In this document: positions 1 to 13,311 of the stretch, piece by piece
How positions within the stretch are numbered: position 1 is the first letter of the stretch
Layout of the letters: every line of letters starts with the position of its first letter
Source: Drosophila persimilis
Taxonomy: Eukaryota > Arthropoda > Insecta > Diptera > Drosophilidae
DNA: 64,000 nt
Assembly: GCF_003286085.1 (NCBI RefSeq)
Contig: NW_020825362.1
Span: forward strand, 248,001 to 312,000
Direction: 5' to 3'
The notes under the pieces: generated by a model
Databases searched by the model: none
Told to the model about the DNA's origin: nothing
The model's input: the letters and a program-made list of their open reading frames with translations, nothing else
Program-made: the position numbers and the translations under genes

Positions 1-1527
1 CTTTAAGTGCTTGACGAAGGCGATGGCGACGACGACGACGACGAGCGACCCGACCCGACGCATGTGTTGGTGTGTTTTTCATGGCGTTCATGGAAAGGTG
101 CTCCTATCGCTTTTCCCCCCTTCTGCCACGCATTCAACGTCTTCGACTCGACTCACCATTTCGGAGAGTTGCTTCAAAGCCGAAATGATCAAAGTCGAAA
201 CGGGGCAGGAGACGACAACGACAACGACAGCGACGCCGTGGCGGTTGCCGTTGCCTTTGCCTTTGCCGCCAGCTGGCTGTTGAGGATGACATCATCGCCT
301 CCAGCTCCTGTGGCTTCGAGAGCCGAGCTGGCCGCCATTTGATCGCGATTTGAAGCTGAGACGACGACAGCTGGCCTGCACGCCAGGCGGAACGAGTGTA
401 TGCCCTGCCACCTACCACTCTCCGAAGGATGATCTCCTCTCTTTATACCCTACACTCTCCCACCAAAAGGCAGTCTCTGCTCAGCAAAAGCAAACCTGTT
501 GAATCTTGGCATATTGCCAGAAGGGTATTCGAAACATCGACTGTCGAAAGCCGCAGCATTTTGTACTCATTTATTTTGTGTTTTTTTATTTTTGTGAAAT
601 GTTGTAACTATTGTATAGCTGTCTTTTTGCCTTTGTTGTTGTTGCTGCTGCTGCTGCTGTCGGACTGCACTTAATCCCCTTTACCGGGCGACATATACAA
701 TTTCACTTTGGCTTAGGCGCGGGGCGGCTTGAATTGCGTAACTGTTGAAGGGTACTACGAAAATATACTAATGTACATATGTTTGTATGCATTTGCTACC
801 CCCCCTTCCATTCCGGTAGAAAAGTGCATTTGCCAGGGGGTGTGCATGTAATACAAAGTGTGCTGTAAATAGGCGGAACTAATGTTGTCAATTTATTCAA
901 GGAAGGGAACTAACTGCAGAGCAGACAGTTTCCATTCTGGAAAGGGAATCAACAACGAACCGCAGTGATCATTCATTAAATGCACCACAGAATTCCCCTG
1001 GCAACATCCCAAGACCTAAGACAGCTTTCAATGGGTGACGGGGGGAGGGCTGATTCAAATGGAATAATAGTTGCCGCACTTGAAAGCTGTATTCTAATGA
1101 AATAATTCGCGCACTTGAAAGCTGTTTTCGAAGAGCAGAACGAAGCCCATCATCATACATTACGCATGCATCACACACACAGCCGTACGCGTGCGCGTAC
1201 AGGCATGGACAAGTCGGAGCACCATTTCTCACATACCACATTCATTATCCGAGCCCCAAGCTCACTTATCAACGGAATGAGGTCATTCCTTGTTAGACGA
1301 AATTCCATTTTTAGTTTATTTTGCTGGCTTTTGGCGCGAGGCAGATAAAACTCGGCGTCGAATCGCCAAATAAAGTCAATGATGCAGCCGAGCAGCCTCC
1401 AAAGCACACACCCCAACCACCCCACACTCCCATAGCACGTCGGGCCCCAGTTTCAGTTTCAGTTTCTGTTTCTGTTTTTCGGCAATTTGTTTATTCTGCT
1501 GTTTGTTGTAGTTGTTTTAGTACTTAC
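1..1527 (-). other. Intron 1 of Chd64 (partial)
   Basis: Non-coding sequence downstream of the Chd64 first-exon donor. It holds GAC/ACG-rich simple repeats near 25-60 and 205-235 and a CTG run near 640-660, but no conserved protein-coding stretch that I can recognise on either strand. Confidence 0.6.
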
Positions 1528-1581
1528 TTTGCGTTGGGCCTCGGCGGCAAAACCAGACTTGGGTGCACGGTTGGACGACAT
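1528..1581 (-). CDS. Chd64: Chd64 (transgelin/calponin-family), first coding exon only
   Basis: Reading the minus strand from the ATG at 1581, 18 codons encode MSSNRAPKSGFAAEAQRK and stop at a consensus donor (GTAAGT at 1522-1527). I recognise this as the N-terminus of Drosophila Chd64, a small actin-binding protein with a single calponin-homology domain, also implicated in juvenile-hormone response complexes. No CH-domain exon is visible between 1 and 1521, so the rest of the gene lies beyond the window edge after a first intron of at least 1.5 kb. Position next to ens agrees with the D. melanogaster 64A order. The call rests on a short peptide plus synteny. Confidence 0.85.
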
Positions 1582-2050
1582 GTTGCTGCTGGAGAAACGG
1601 GTTTGCGGGTTTGCAGGGAGCCTGGCTTAAACAAAAAAAATGCTGCTTGAAATGTAGGTTGGTGGTGTCTTGGCCTGGCCTGGGCTATATCGGTTTTCGG
1701 TATTCGGTATGCACAACAATGCTACGATGCACTGTCCACCAAAAAAAATGGAATGGCTATCACGGCAAACGGAACGTTAAAACGAAAGACAGAAAGGCAC
1801 GACCGTGTTTAACGAAAGCTCAGAGTGTTTTAACGGTGCAATCCAAACAGGGGAGCTACGAAAACTCGGTCATGTTGAAATTCTACAAGGTGGTGTGCTC
1901 CCTAACGCGCTCTCCCGGAGAGAGCAAAGTGCTCAATTTGGCGTTGTACCGGAGCAGCTTTGTGTTAGCGTTAGCTTTGCTTGAGTTCTCTCTGAGCTCT
2001 TCTCCTCTCGCCGCTGCTCATCAGCTGGTTTGGCCATGATGATGTCATAG
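1582..2050 (-). promoter_or_regulatory. Chd64 5' UTR and upstream region
   Basis: This is the sequence immediately upstream of the Chd64 start codon on the minus strand. No TATA box or unambiguous initiator could be assigned. The role as 5' UTR/promoter is inferred from position alone. Confidence 0.4.
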
Positions 2051-4312
2051 AGGAATGTTTAACGGCTTATTATTTTTAAACGCAGTGCAAGCCACAATAT
2101 AAAAACAATGTTCACTTTTACTCGAATTCATAGAGCAAAAGATTAGATAGTAATCTCTCTCCTCTGCTCTATTTCCTGGTTCCTATGGCTTGCCTTATCA
2201 CCAGAACTATTTCAGCATTCCATGCTCATGACCATAGAACTCGTATTTAGAGGGACTTTTCTGGAAGCGATCAAGGCTTATGATACGGGATGGAATGGGA
2301 TGGGATGGAGCAACTCATTTCTGTTTGCCTTGAGAATTAGTTACAGTTTATTCACATAAATATATATATATATTTTTAGGTAATCGTATAAATTATGCAA
2401 TTTTTGTGTGGTTTTACGATAATAAGCGAATTTCTTTAGTGTTCTCATGTGATTCTAAATAAATAGAGGGGATTGATTGCTTACATGTTCTGTTGTTCTG
2501 TTTTGTTGTCTGTGTACTCGTACGCATGTGTGATATATAGTATACTCGACTCGTATTATTATATATAGTACAATACATAGTTCAGCTTGATCGTTTACGG
2601 TATTGATTCATGTGGATTTGCGTTTGCGTTTGCATTTGTCTTTTTTGTTTTGTTTTGATTATATCGCCATTAGGTTTATAACATAGGAAAGCATTAATTA
2701 ACTAGAAGTTAGGGTTCAGTTAGTTGCGTACATATATTGCCATTATTATATTATATTATATTATTTTTAATCTATTAACGGGTTGGGTTGGGTTTCCACA
2801 TGCGAAACACTCAAATTGGATGCTCTTACGACTTTCCCTTCCATCGATCTGTCTATATCGATGCAGATCCTACATATTTTTAAGGCCCTTACGCTCAGAT
2901 ACAAGTGGGTGTGGCACACACGCACACACAGCCTGCGTGTGTGTGTGTGTGCGTGTGTGAGTGATATAGACTATGGGATGATTCATCATTATAAACTATA
3001 TAAATTGGTTTCTTCTTTTTTTATTTTTACAATCAGTTTTGCATGCTTCGTCTTCGTCTTCTGATTCCGATTCTTCAAGACAGTTGACGGGAGGAGGACA
3101 AGTACGAGGGGGACGACGATGAAGACTCTTTAAAAAATAATCATAATTTATTTTTGCACATGGATAAATACAATTACAAATATAAATGTGTATATATAAA
3201 AAAATGTGATACCAAAAAATATATACGTAGACGCAAAATAGATAATATACAGAGAACTTTTACTATAATAAAAAAGGGTGACATAAGCATAATCAGATTT
3301 TCGACTCCTACTACAAAAAATAGTACAACATCGTACAGGACTCCCTCCTCATTCCATTAGACCTAGGCGTGTGTGTGTGTGTTGGTATGTCAAGCACTGA
3401 TATCTCTGATTACAGTGTTTATATATCTTGTGTGTGGGGTGGTGTGGTGTGTGTGTGTTATAGACTACCTATATATCTGATTGACGGATCCATTTGGGGA
3501 TGGATTGCCTACAAAACAGTATCAGCAAATAATTTCAATTGAATTTGTTGTTTCTCTATGTTTTTTGTTTTGTTTGTTAGTTTGTAATAAATAATACCGC
3601 ACGATTCGTTGGCTCAACGTGTAATAAACTTAACTTACAGAACAACTGTGCAAAATAAGGGCAAAAAAAAAATTGCGGCGGGAAGGGAGGGGCCTCTCCT
3701 TCATATGAGCAGTGGTATGTATTGCATGGGGGCCTTGATGATCTTGGGGCTTACTCTCTGCGTGGGGTACACCGCATACACCGTACCCTGTCTGTATGCC
3801 GCATCTTCGTTTTGCTCGCTCGGGGAATCTCGCATAGTTGTTTAAACTAGGGTTTTGTCTACTAATTTGTTATATAATTTGCAATTATATACGCTGCCCG
3901 TCGGCGTCTCTGCTCAAGTTATACTCCGGTGTAAGCATGCACTTGCGACTTTTGAAGCGATTTCGTAATTAAATTAGCTCGAAACGAATCGGAAATTGCA
4001 TCAAATGTTCATTTTCGTTATCCTTTATCCTTAGCCTTAGCTGTAGTGCTTCACAAACAGATTTCTTTGATATTGAATTGCTTCGCAAACGATCGATCCC
4101 CGAACTCTGGGGGCGGGGACTGGAGGGTAGGATCCCTCTTCTCTTTCTCACATACATATATACTCTCTCTCTTTGCTCTTTTCATATCTCTTTTAGGGGT
4201 TGTCTTAGTTCTTAACTAGATTTACGTGCAGCTGCTCCACATTTCTTAATCATTCTTCACTCACATGCTCTCAATTCTGATTCTCCTTCTATCTATATAA
4301 TGTATGTATGTT

Positions 4313-4345
<33 letters not shown>

Positions 4346-4551
4346 AGGTTTTTATAAGCTTTTATGTTTTCCTGTTTTCAGTAGTAACCATAATTTGTCG
4401 CATTCCTATATAGATCTCTTCCTATGAATAAATACTCCCAACTCCACACACATTTAGCTATATCAAGATTTAGGTTTAGAAAACAATCAGGTTTTGGTTT
4501 CCTCATCCAATTCACAGCAACGATATATCTGCAGAGAGAGATAGTTTCTAG
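2051..4551. other. Long 3' UTR of ens and/or Chd64-ens intergenic DNA
   Basis: AT-rich non-coding sequence following the ens stop on the minus strand. It contains (TG)n near 2936-2958 and 3371-3461 and (TA)n near 4313-4345. Several minus-strand AATAAA-type signals (TTTATT on the plus strand, for example near 2348 and 3149) could end ens transcripts. No supportable gene is seen. Confidence 0.4.
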
Positions 4552-7500
4552 TTAGTCGAGAGTTCTGAGTACTGAAAGGGGGGCGGGGACTGAACCTTTA
4601 TTCTCGTGACTATCAGCAGTGACTAGCGTGGTGGTTGCCGCTGTGCTCGTCAGCAAGCTGTTATTGTTGTTCAGGTGTAGATCTTGTGACTCGATGCTCA
4701 GGTCGATCAGCTGCGTGGCGGCCGGAGTGACGGCATCCTGCAGCAGATTGATGTCGCTGCAGATCATGGATTGGATTAGCAATGGATGGATCGACAGTTT
4801 CTGACATACGCCACTCACTTCTTGTTGTTCACATTCTCGAAATGGCCACCATTGCCGTTGGCCACCGCTGTGGTGGTGGTGTTGCTGCTGCCATCAAAGT
4901 CCGCCAGCAGCTTGCCGTTGCTCACCTGCTGATGCTGCTGCAGGTTTTTGGCGTTCTCGTCAATGATCATTGTGGAGAAGCTGTTGATCAGCGAGTTCTC
5001 CTTGTCTAGCACCGATTGCTCGTATATCGCCTGTTGGCTGTTGGGAGGTGCCTCCGAGTCGGCCACTGTCACTGTGGCCATTGCAGTGCTGGGCGATCCA
5101 CCGGCAGAGTTGTTGCTGCTACCGCTGACGCTGTTGCTGTCGCTGCTGCTGCTGCCATCAGCGGGGGTTGTCTCCGTTGCAGCCGCGGGGGCTGCCTTAT
5201 CGTTGGATTCCTGCAAAAGAATTGAGAGTTAGTTGGCAGAACTCTCTCTTGTCTCCGGTAGGAATTACTACCTTAGAGGGAGTAGCCGCGGCTCCGGCCT
5301 TGCGGGTGCGTGACATAATCGCTTCGACGCGCTTGCGTCGCTCTTCACGCTCCTTCTCCTCGCGCTTGAGGCGCTCGGCCACCTCGACACGCTGCTTTTC
5401 TGCCTCCTCCTTGGCCTTCTTTTCGGCCTCCTCGCGCTCCACGCGCTGTTTTTCCTCCTCCTCGCGTTTGCGCTGCTCCTCCTCCTCCCGCTGTTGGGCT
5501 TCCTGAAGAGAGAGAGACAAGCCAAATGATTAATAGGCTTTCACGCTCCCCTGCACGTGTGCGTTCCCTTACCTCGATTGCGATGCGCAGACGCTCCTCC
5601 TCGCCGCGCCTCTGTTCCTCGGCCAGGCGTGTGGACTCCTCCTCGAACAGACGTTGGCGTTCGGCTTCCTCCTCCTGGGCCTTGATTTCGGCCAGGCGTT
5701 CGGCTTCGAGTCGTTGGCGCTCTAATTCCGCCTGTCGTTCGGCCTCCTCGCGGGCCAGTCGTCGTCTTTCGGCAAGGGCGGCCTTGGCCTGCTCCTCGGT
5801 CGTGATCTTCTTGGCCATCATCGATGCGGTCATCAAGTCAGTGCCATCGCCGCCGGAATTCGCTGCTGGCGGAGTCAGCTCGCGCACCTCAGAGTTCTCC
5901 TTGCTGCGCGACGGCTTCTTGGGGGCAGCTTGAGGCTCCAGCGGCTGCCTGGGCAGCTCCTCCTTCTCAGTGCCCTCGTCGGCCTTTTCCTCCACATTCA
6001 GAGAGGTAACCAGGGCCTCTGGCGGCACCTGCACGAGCACACTCTGTTCCTCCTCCTGCCTGGAAACCTCCTCCGTCTTAACGGAGTTTAGTGCCTCCTT
6101 TTCCGCCTTGCTTACAGCGAGAGCAGGGGCGGCCACATCCGTAGGAACTGGCACCTCTGCGTGAGTCTTTTCTGCCTCCTTGGCCACCCCGTTTTGGAGC
6201 TCGGGAACTGTAACTGGAGCTGGAGCTGGAGCTGGGGCTGGGGCTGGAGCAGGAGCAGGCGCTGCTGAGGCCACTTTTGTGGTGGTAGTTGTGGAGGTGC
6301 TGCTGTTGCTGCTGCTGGCCACAATCATGGACCTGCTCATGGCAGAGGTATCCTTGGTTTTCGGCTCCTTGCTGCTGATCCTGCTAATACGCTCCGAGCT
6401 GGCAGTGCGACTCGACAGAGCCTTGGAAGCAGATGCCGCCTTCGGCACCAAGGGTTCCTGGAAGGGCAAGATGAATAATTGAATGAGGATCAATCCCTTT
6501 AGTGCGAGTCTGTGAATGATTGGGCGCTTACCCTTTTCGAAGGCGTCTTCTTCTCGGCACTGTTCAATCGAGATGAGCTGGAGGTCACGATCATGGAGGT
6601 GGACATCAGGTTTGCAGTTCGTTTGGGGGTCGTTTGTGCGGATGGTGAGGCGGCTGCTGTTGTCTTCACAGGCGGCTTGTGATCCTTCTTCAGTTTGTTG
6701 ATCTCTGCAGGGAGTTGGAAAGACAGGTTAGCAAAGACGACTCTTTACCCTCTTGTGTGTGTGAACTCAACTCACCTTCTAGGGACATGCCGGTGCCGGC
6801 AATGCTGGCCGGCCTGGGCTTGCGTGGCGCCGTTGCCGGCCGCCTGGGCACAAAGCCAGACGTGGACATAGTCGTCGAGGTGGACATGGCGCTGCCGGGC
6901 CTTGAGTTGTTATAGTGTCCGCCTGGCGTGGCATTTCCCGATCGCGAGCCTACAGAATCGATATGCGTTTAGAGTCAGTGCTAGATGAGAGACGTCTCTC
7001 AGGGAGTCAGTGAGTGGGCGGTGTGTCAGTATGGATGATCAGCAAACCAAGCTGCTTTGTGCATTGTGACCGTCACCAGAGTTGGTTGTTATAGTGTGGG
7101 TGGTTGGTTTGGTTGGGGGTTTGATTGGGGGAAAAGGAAAGTCACACAAAACCAATTTGAGACACAAGTTAAACAAAGAACCAACAGACAAAGGATCCAA
7201 TCGTGGGGAACGGGGGGACACACTGAGCGAGCGAGACACACAAAATATATACGAGTAAATATACCAAGGACCAGGATGAAATAATAGTACCAATGCCTAA
7301 CCCAAGTGTTGTGTTTTGTATGCGTATATAATAATATAATGGGTATGATTACAATGTTAAATGACGGCCAAAATATAATAGTAATAGTAATAGTAATAAT
7401 AATAGTAACAACATGTATATATGTGGGTAAATGAATGTTCCGCTTAACCATGTCTAGAGGGGATCTCCAAAGGATGCTTAACTATGCGAACATACGAACG

Positions 7501-10500
7501 AAACGACCGACAAATGGCGACACTCAGCAAACAATATGGACCCAATAAAACACATGGCAGATCGGTGCATAAAGAAGTACATGTGGATGGTAGAACAGAT
7601 GCCACACAAATAGGAAATGAATGCAGACTGGACAGTGTCTAGTGCGTTTCAGGAAGACATTCTACACGAATAGTGGCAGTAGCTCGAATTGGGTCTGCAA
7701 TAGCATTGCACGTTCTTGAATGAAAACTTGCAGAGAGTTTAATCTGCTTACAGAATGGATCTAGGGCAAAGCAGATCTACAGATCTAAGCCATAGAATCT
7801 TCACATTTGAAACGCACGTTTTGATGGCTGCTTGCAATGCAATGAAATGAAATGGGATCACAAAATTGCTGCTCAAATGAACTTGAGAAAACCTCTCTCT
7901 CTCTCTCTCTTTCTCTCTCATCGGTCGTTCTGCGTATGTATGTATGTCTTCTATGGATCTACGGGATAACCAAAAGTGTACGTGTGTAGTGTGTAGTGGT
8001 TTTTGTGCTGTGCTGTGCTATGGTCGAGTGGGGTGAAAGTTCAAGTTAGCCAATTGTTGTGTGCTATCGGTAAATAGTAAGTATTCGGGTAAATGGGTAG
8101 ATAAATGACTACAACGCCAGCCGCGATTAGAAGATTATTATGTGTGTGTGTGTGTTTGTGTGTGTGTGGCGTAGTGGCATAGGGAGTGTGGTTGTGGCTT
8201 TTGTTGTTTTGTGGCTGAGTTGTGGGGGTTCTATGGTTGTTGGTATGTAGTTGGTTTTTTAATCGCACACACCTGCATTCACTAACAAACTAGAAGAGTT
8301 CATGAGCAACAATGAGTTGGGATCGAAATCGAGACAACGGTGGTAGGGGTTAGTAGAAGTCGCATATTGCTGCTGCTGGTGGCCATGGCCATGGCCTGGC
8401 CGCCTGGTCGAGGCGTTCGAGTAGGAGTAGGATGCGGAGGATGAGGCAAATGATGATTGAAGATATTTTTTAGTTGCTGCAGTTTGCAAGCCAAGTGTGG
8501 ACTGTCGGTGCTGGTTGTGGTGGTTGTGGGGTGGTGGTGGTGTAGTGCCATATGCCGACCACGAACTGTGGTTGCTTATCTGTGTCATGCTCTTACTGGA
8601 GTCACGCTGCCCGGCACTGCCCAACGGCCGGAAGCTGGTCGAGATGCCGCCGCCCAGCGAATACTTTCCGCGATCCCGGTCCCGCTGCCCACCGACACTG
8701 CCACCACCTGCCAGGTGGGTCATGCTCCGGGACATGATGCCGGTGGCACTCGAACTGCCGCTGCCGGCGCTGCCTGCCCGCCGAGAGCGTGCCGTGGAGC
8801 CGGCGGCATGAATGCGCCGACCCACGCCCCCCAGCGAGGCCGTCTCATCGAGCATCTCCAGTTCGCTCTCGCGCCGCTCCCGCTCCAGTATGGCTCGGAC
8901 ATGCTCCCCGTTGCGGCGTATGGGCTGGGCCAGCTGGTCCAAGCGGTTCATGGAGTAGGCCCGTCCTGCGATTCAGTTGAAAGTTGAAATTTGAAGTTGG
9001 TTCATGAATCAGAGAGTCTCGCTGCTGGATCCTTATCCTAGCTATACTTATAAGCTATATACATGTACATATATATATATACAGGAGACGGCACAAAAAA
9101 CATATGTGGGACAAGCTGCTCTACAAAATGGTGTGAGAAATCTGTGTGTTTATTAAGGTGTGTGTGTGTGTGTGTGTGTGTGGGTGTTTAGGTGTAAGTG
9201 TAGGTGCCTCAACAGCGTGTGCAGGCAGGATTTCCCTCTTCTTGCATATCATATCGTATCATATCCATTCTCTGACTAAACAAGGAACCACTAAAATACA
9301 GTCGGGGAAACAGAACTGGACCATTGGAACTGGAAACTGGAATCTGGCACCTACGCAATGGGCTAACCGAATGAGGCTGATCATATGATGAGTAGCGTAG
9401 CTGGACAATGAGGAGGAGGCTGATCGCTGGGATGATTATGTTTGTATATGCATGTATGTGTGGGTTGTAATGATCGATGGATGGTATCCGCTGAGTCGGT
9501 CTTACCTGGGGTTCTGGCTGGCGTGGTGCTCAGGGAGCTGCGCGAGCCGTAATGCCCGTCTCGGGGGCTGGGTATTGTCGGCATGAGGTCCGTTTTCCTG
9601 CGGTAAACGCTTCGGAACACGATGGGTGATGTGTCAACGCTATCTTCTGTAATATTTTGTTGTGTTTTTGGTTTTTGATTTTGCATTTTTGAATTTTTGA
9701 TTTTTTGATTTTTGGATACAACGATTTTCAAAGTTTCTGCGCTTACAGAAAAACAAAACTTATTTTCTAGCAACAAGAGAAACCAAAAGTTGGCAAAAAT
9801 AGCTTAAAGAGAAAGCGTTTACACCGATTCCATTAGAGAATTATTCAATTCACGAATGTGTATACGTTTTCCCATAAGGAAACAAACAACCATGCTGAGA
9901 AGTATCTAAATATGTACGTTGAGAGATCTGTTTAGAGGGCTAAGGCTAAGGCTGCTGCTTTTGTTTCGGATGCTTCTCTCTGAGGGTTAGAGCGGCAGCA
10001 CAGAGGGGAAAACTAGGCAAGGCACGGAGGGGTTGGGTTTGGTTTGGTTTGATTTCTGTACAAATTGTAATTATTGGAGGAGGTATACATCATATCATGC
10101 AAAACTGAGGCTCTAAGACATGCCATGGTTACGTGGGGGTAGAGACAAAGAGTTGCGAGCTTACGGCTGGTTACGGTGGGGGGTTATTCGGGGTTGGGGT
10201 TTGGGGTTGGGGTTAGGGCTAGGGGTTACGGCTACGGTTAGGGCATAAAAGAAAACAATAATTGGAGACAGAACATGAACATGGGTTAACAAACGGGAGA
10301 GAGCAAGGAACAAGAGTAGTCTCAAAGAGTAGTAGAACCCTCACCCTTACGATACGAGTTATGGAAGTTGTTGTTGTTGTTGTTGTTGTGGTGGCTTGCA
10401 GCTGTGGTGCTTGTTGCTGTTGTTGTCGTATGGGGTCTGTGCGCTGTTTGTTTGCTAGTGGGCGGCCCATCGATATTGATGTCGCCACCGGCTATGGACA

Positions 10501-13311
10501 GAGAGAACCGCTTGGGCGGCTCATCATTGGAATAGCCCCAATTGAACACCTCATACATGGACGAAGACTTTCGGCGATGATCTGATGATGATTTTTTTGG
10601 TTTTTTTGTTGATTTTTTTTTTTTTGTTACAGAGAGAAAAGTGATCGGTTACAGAGGTGTGTGAAAACTGTTGTTGCTTTTAGGTGCAAATCATACGAAT
10701 AAAGAGAGTATTCGAAAACAAAAGTAGTAAGGAATAGAAAAAAACGAAAAGAGAAAACAATAAGGTGATCGTGCCGGGTGTTAGAATTCTCTGTGGGGTG
10801 GGGCTCAGGGGGGTGGGGTGTATCACATGTACGAGGCGGGTACAGTGGGGGTACAGTGATGCATAATATATCATAGATAGATTGCAGGAGTATCTAGTTT
10901 AGGGGGTTTCACACACTGAGAGCTTGTCGAAACACAAGAATTATTAAAATTTGTTCTAAGGTAATAACTGCAAAATAAAATGTAATCTCATTATGTGTGA
11001 GAGTGTGGTGTGAGTGTGTGTGTGTGGGAGGGTGTGTTTTTTTTTGGGTCTCTGGAGTGTTCCACGGTATGTGTCTTTTGCTGGGGGCAGTGCAGCGTTC
11101 GCGTGCACCGTTTCGTGACTCACCATCGTGTCTGTCCGTGGAGGAGGAGGCACGCTTCTTAGCACCACTGTCGGCAAGTTCTCGCTCAGAACTTCGACGT
11201 GTGAGCGAGGCGCCCGCTACGTTCGATATCGATGTAGATCTAAAAAGGGAATGGGGAAAACGGAATGGAGACATTAGCACATTAGAACTCTCGCTTCACC
11301 ATATTTGGCATTAGATGTGATCTTTCGCTTTCGTTTTGCCAAATCGTAGTTTCACTTTGGCCACTTCCACTACCAAAAACCCTACCTTCGCTGACCCCAA
11401 AAGGCACTGGGCGATACAAGACCATAATCCGCAGGCACATCCAACAGACGGGGCGTCGACGAGCCAAAAGCAAAACCAATTGAGTTTCTGTCCCTCCTCT
11501 TAACCTCTATTCGGGATTCACGTTCCTGTGGGATCACAAATCACAGATCACAAATGACAAATCACAGATCGTTGTGGGGCAGACAGAAGAGACCGAGACG
11601 CACCTGATTCTTCTTAAGTATGTACTCGCGACGCTCCTTCTCGGCCTCAATGATGGCCTTTTTGCGCTCCTCCACCTGGTGGCGTTTCTCTGTGTCGCGG
11701 ACGCGTATCTCCTCGATGCGTCGCCGGCGTTCCTCCTCCTTTTGTTCGCGATACCTTTGGGCCGCCTCTGCCTGGGCCCTCAGCTCCTCGATCTTTTTCT
11801 GTCTCTCCTCATTCTGGCGGTCGCGTGCATATTTCAGCTTCTCCTCTCGATCTTTGGACACTACAAAAGTTCGGATTAATTATTAAGTTTGCTATATTTT
11901 TAGATGCTGATGAATGTTAAACATAAAATTGAACAAACACACGGAATTGGCAGGCAAATAAAATTGGAGATGTGCTACCTGTGGCCGGCCACAAATCAAT
12001 AAAAACAAAATCTTGTTCCCTTTTTTCGGTTTTTTGTTGTTGCCGGTATATTATTTACAAGGGGTGCCTGACGTCATCGACGATGTACGCTGGCTGGCTG
12101 GCTGGCTTTTTGTGGGTCAATTGACAAACTAACATGGAATGGAACTACATCACACTACACATACAACAAAACAATAACAAATGGCACGCACACATGAAAC
12201 AGAGACGAATCGTACACCCCCGCAGGCGCGCCACTCCCATTCCGCCCCTGAAACATTTGCCTATGTGCAAAAAAGGCAACAAATGGGAAGCAAAGAAAAC
12301 TGTGCCTGCAAAGCAAACATTTTTGTGATATATTAAAATGACATTGAGGCTGAGGCAGAGGCAGAGGCGAGAAAACGAGCAAAAGAGCAGAAGAGGCAGG
12401 GCAGGCAGGCGGCAGGAATGAAAGTTCCAAGTTCCAGTGCCAATTCCAAGCATTATAATCGACCACTATTTCCGATGGAGGAGGAGACCTTATCGCCTTA
12501 TCGGTTGCCAGATACTATTGGAATTCCATGACGTAATTACCATAAATAGGAAGGAACCAAATGCACAGCATGTCAATCTCAGCCCCAAAGAAAGGTCGTG
12601 GGGAGAACACTTATCAGCGACCAAGGTCGCAGTCGGATTTTTGGGAGGGGAATTTTCATGCATCATGCCTAGATAACCTCCTTATAGTAGTAGTCTCTTG
12701 GGGTCCGTTTATTCGTGAGATCATGCCGCAAACAGGAGGAACAGGAAAGGCAGGACTACAAGCAGACGGAGGGCATAGGCACCAATGCCATCGAGGGCGC
12801 CCTCGATGGAATGTAAACTACCTTGAGAGTCATCTTCGTTGCTGCTGCTGCCGCCCACCTGAGCAAACCAGTGCAGACTGTTGCCGGGGCTGCAGCTTGA
12901 GATCTCCGCTGGCATGGTGGCGGCGGCGGCGGCGGCAGGTGCGGTGGATGTGAGTGCGGGTACGGGTGCGTGGGCTGTCGGCCCAGTGTGTGGACGTGGT
13001 GCTGAGAGTGGATTATATGTTTTGTATATAGAGATAAATGAGTGCTTTGTGTCGTGTGCGATGTCTATATGAAGTCTGTGCCAATTTTATGTAACAAGTG
13101 AGAGATAAACAAAGTAAAAGCTTTACCTTTTCGCTCGGCGCTGCCCTCGCGGCTTTCGGCTCGTTTAGATGTGTGTTCCACTGAAAGTAAAGAAATGGTT
13201 TGATTCGATGATTTGAAGCTCATTCGGGGCTCGGTTCGGTTCGATCCCCATTACCCCTGCAGTCCCCGAATTTCCCACACGATTTCCCCAAACAATGGCA
13301 CGGCACTTACT
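4552..13311 (-). CDS. ens: ensconsin (MAP7-family microtubule-associated protein)
   Basis: Ensconsin binds microtubules and recruits and activates kinesin-1. Coding exons, 5' to 3' on the minus strand: 13180-13127, 13001-12822, 11860-11604, 11525-11386, 11239-11124, 10581-10345, 9646-9506, 8965-8273, 6949-6776, 6704-6532, 6457-5573, 5502-5272, 5210-4819, 4756-4552. With a single A at 13311 these total 3879 nt, giving 1292 residues, and all junctions are in phase. The N-terminal charged coiled coil (exon 11860-11604, then ERESRIEVKRRDRNSIGFAF from 11525) is the MAP7 microtubule-binding region. The Glu/Arg-rich helix in 5573-6457 and 5272-5502 resembles the MAP7 kinesin-interacting domain. The linker between them is Ser/Pro/Thr-rich, with an Ala-Pro repeat near 6210-6260 and a Gln/Ser-rich C-terminus. 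The ATG appears to be made by splicing (A at 13311 joined to TG at 13180-13179). Alternative starts such as 12915 and alternative exons are likely but cannot be resolved here. Confidence 0.9.
6950..8272 (-). other. Large ens intron
   Basis: Intron between the ens exons ending at 8273 and beginning at 6949. It contains (CT)n near 7892-7920, TG-rich tracts at 8140-8170 and an AT-rich stretch at 7320-7410. No embedded gene was recognised. Confidence 0.6.
9647..10344 (-). other. ens intron with G-rich telomere-like tract
   Basis: Non-coding intron. The plus strand carries a run of GGGGTT/GGGTTA-like units between about 10172 and 10245, so the ens pre-mRNA is C-rich here. No exon was recognised. 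Confidence 0.6.

Noticed and set aside
7893..7920. CT, TG, TA and GTAT microsatellites throughout the non-coding regions
   Set aside because: Ordinary Drosophila simple repeats; several are mentioned in region notes but no specific function is supportable.
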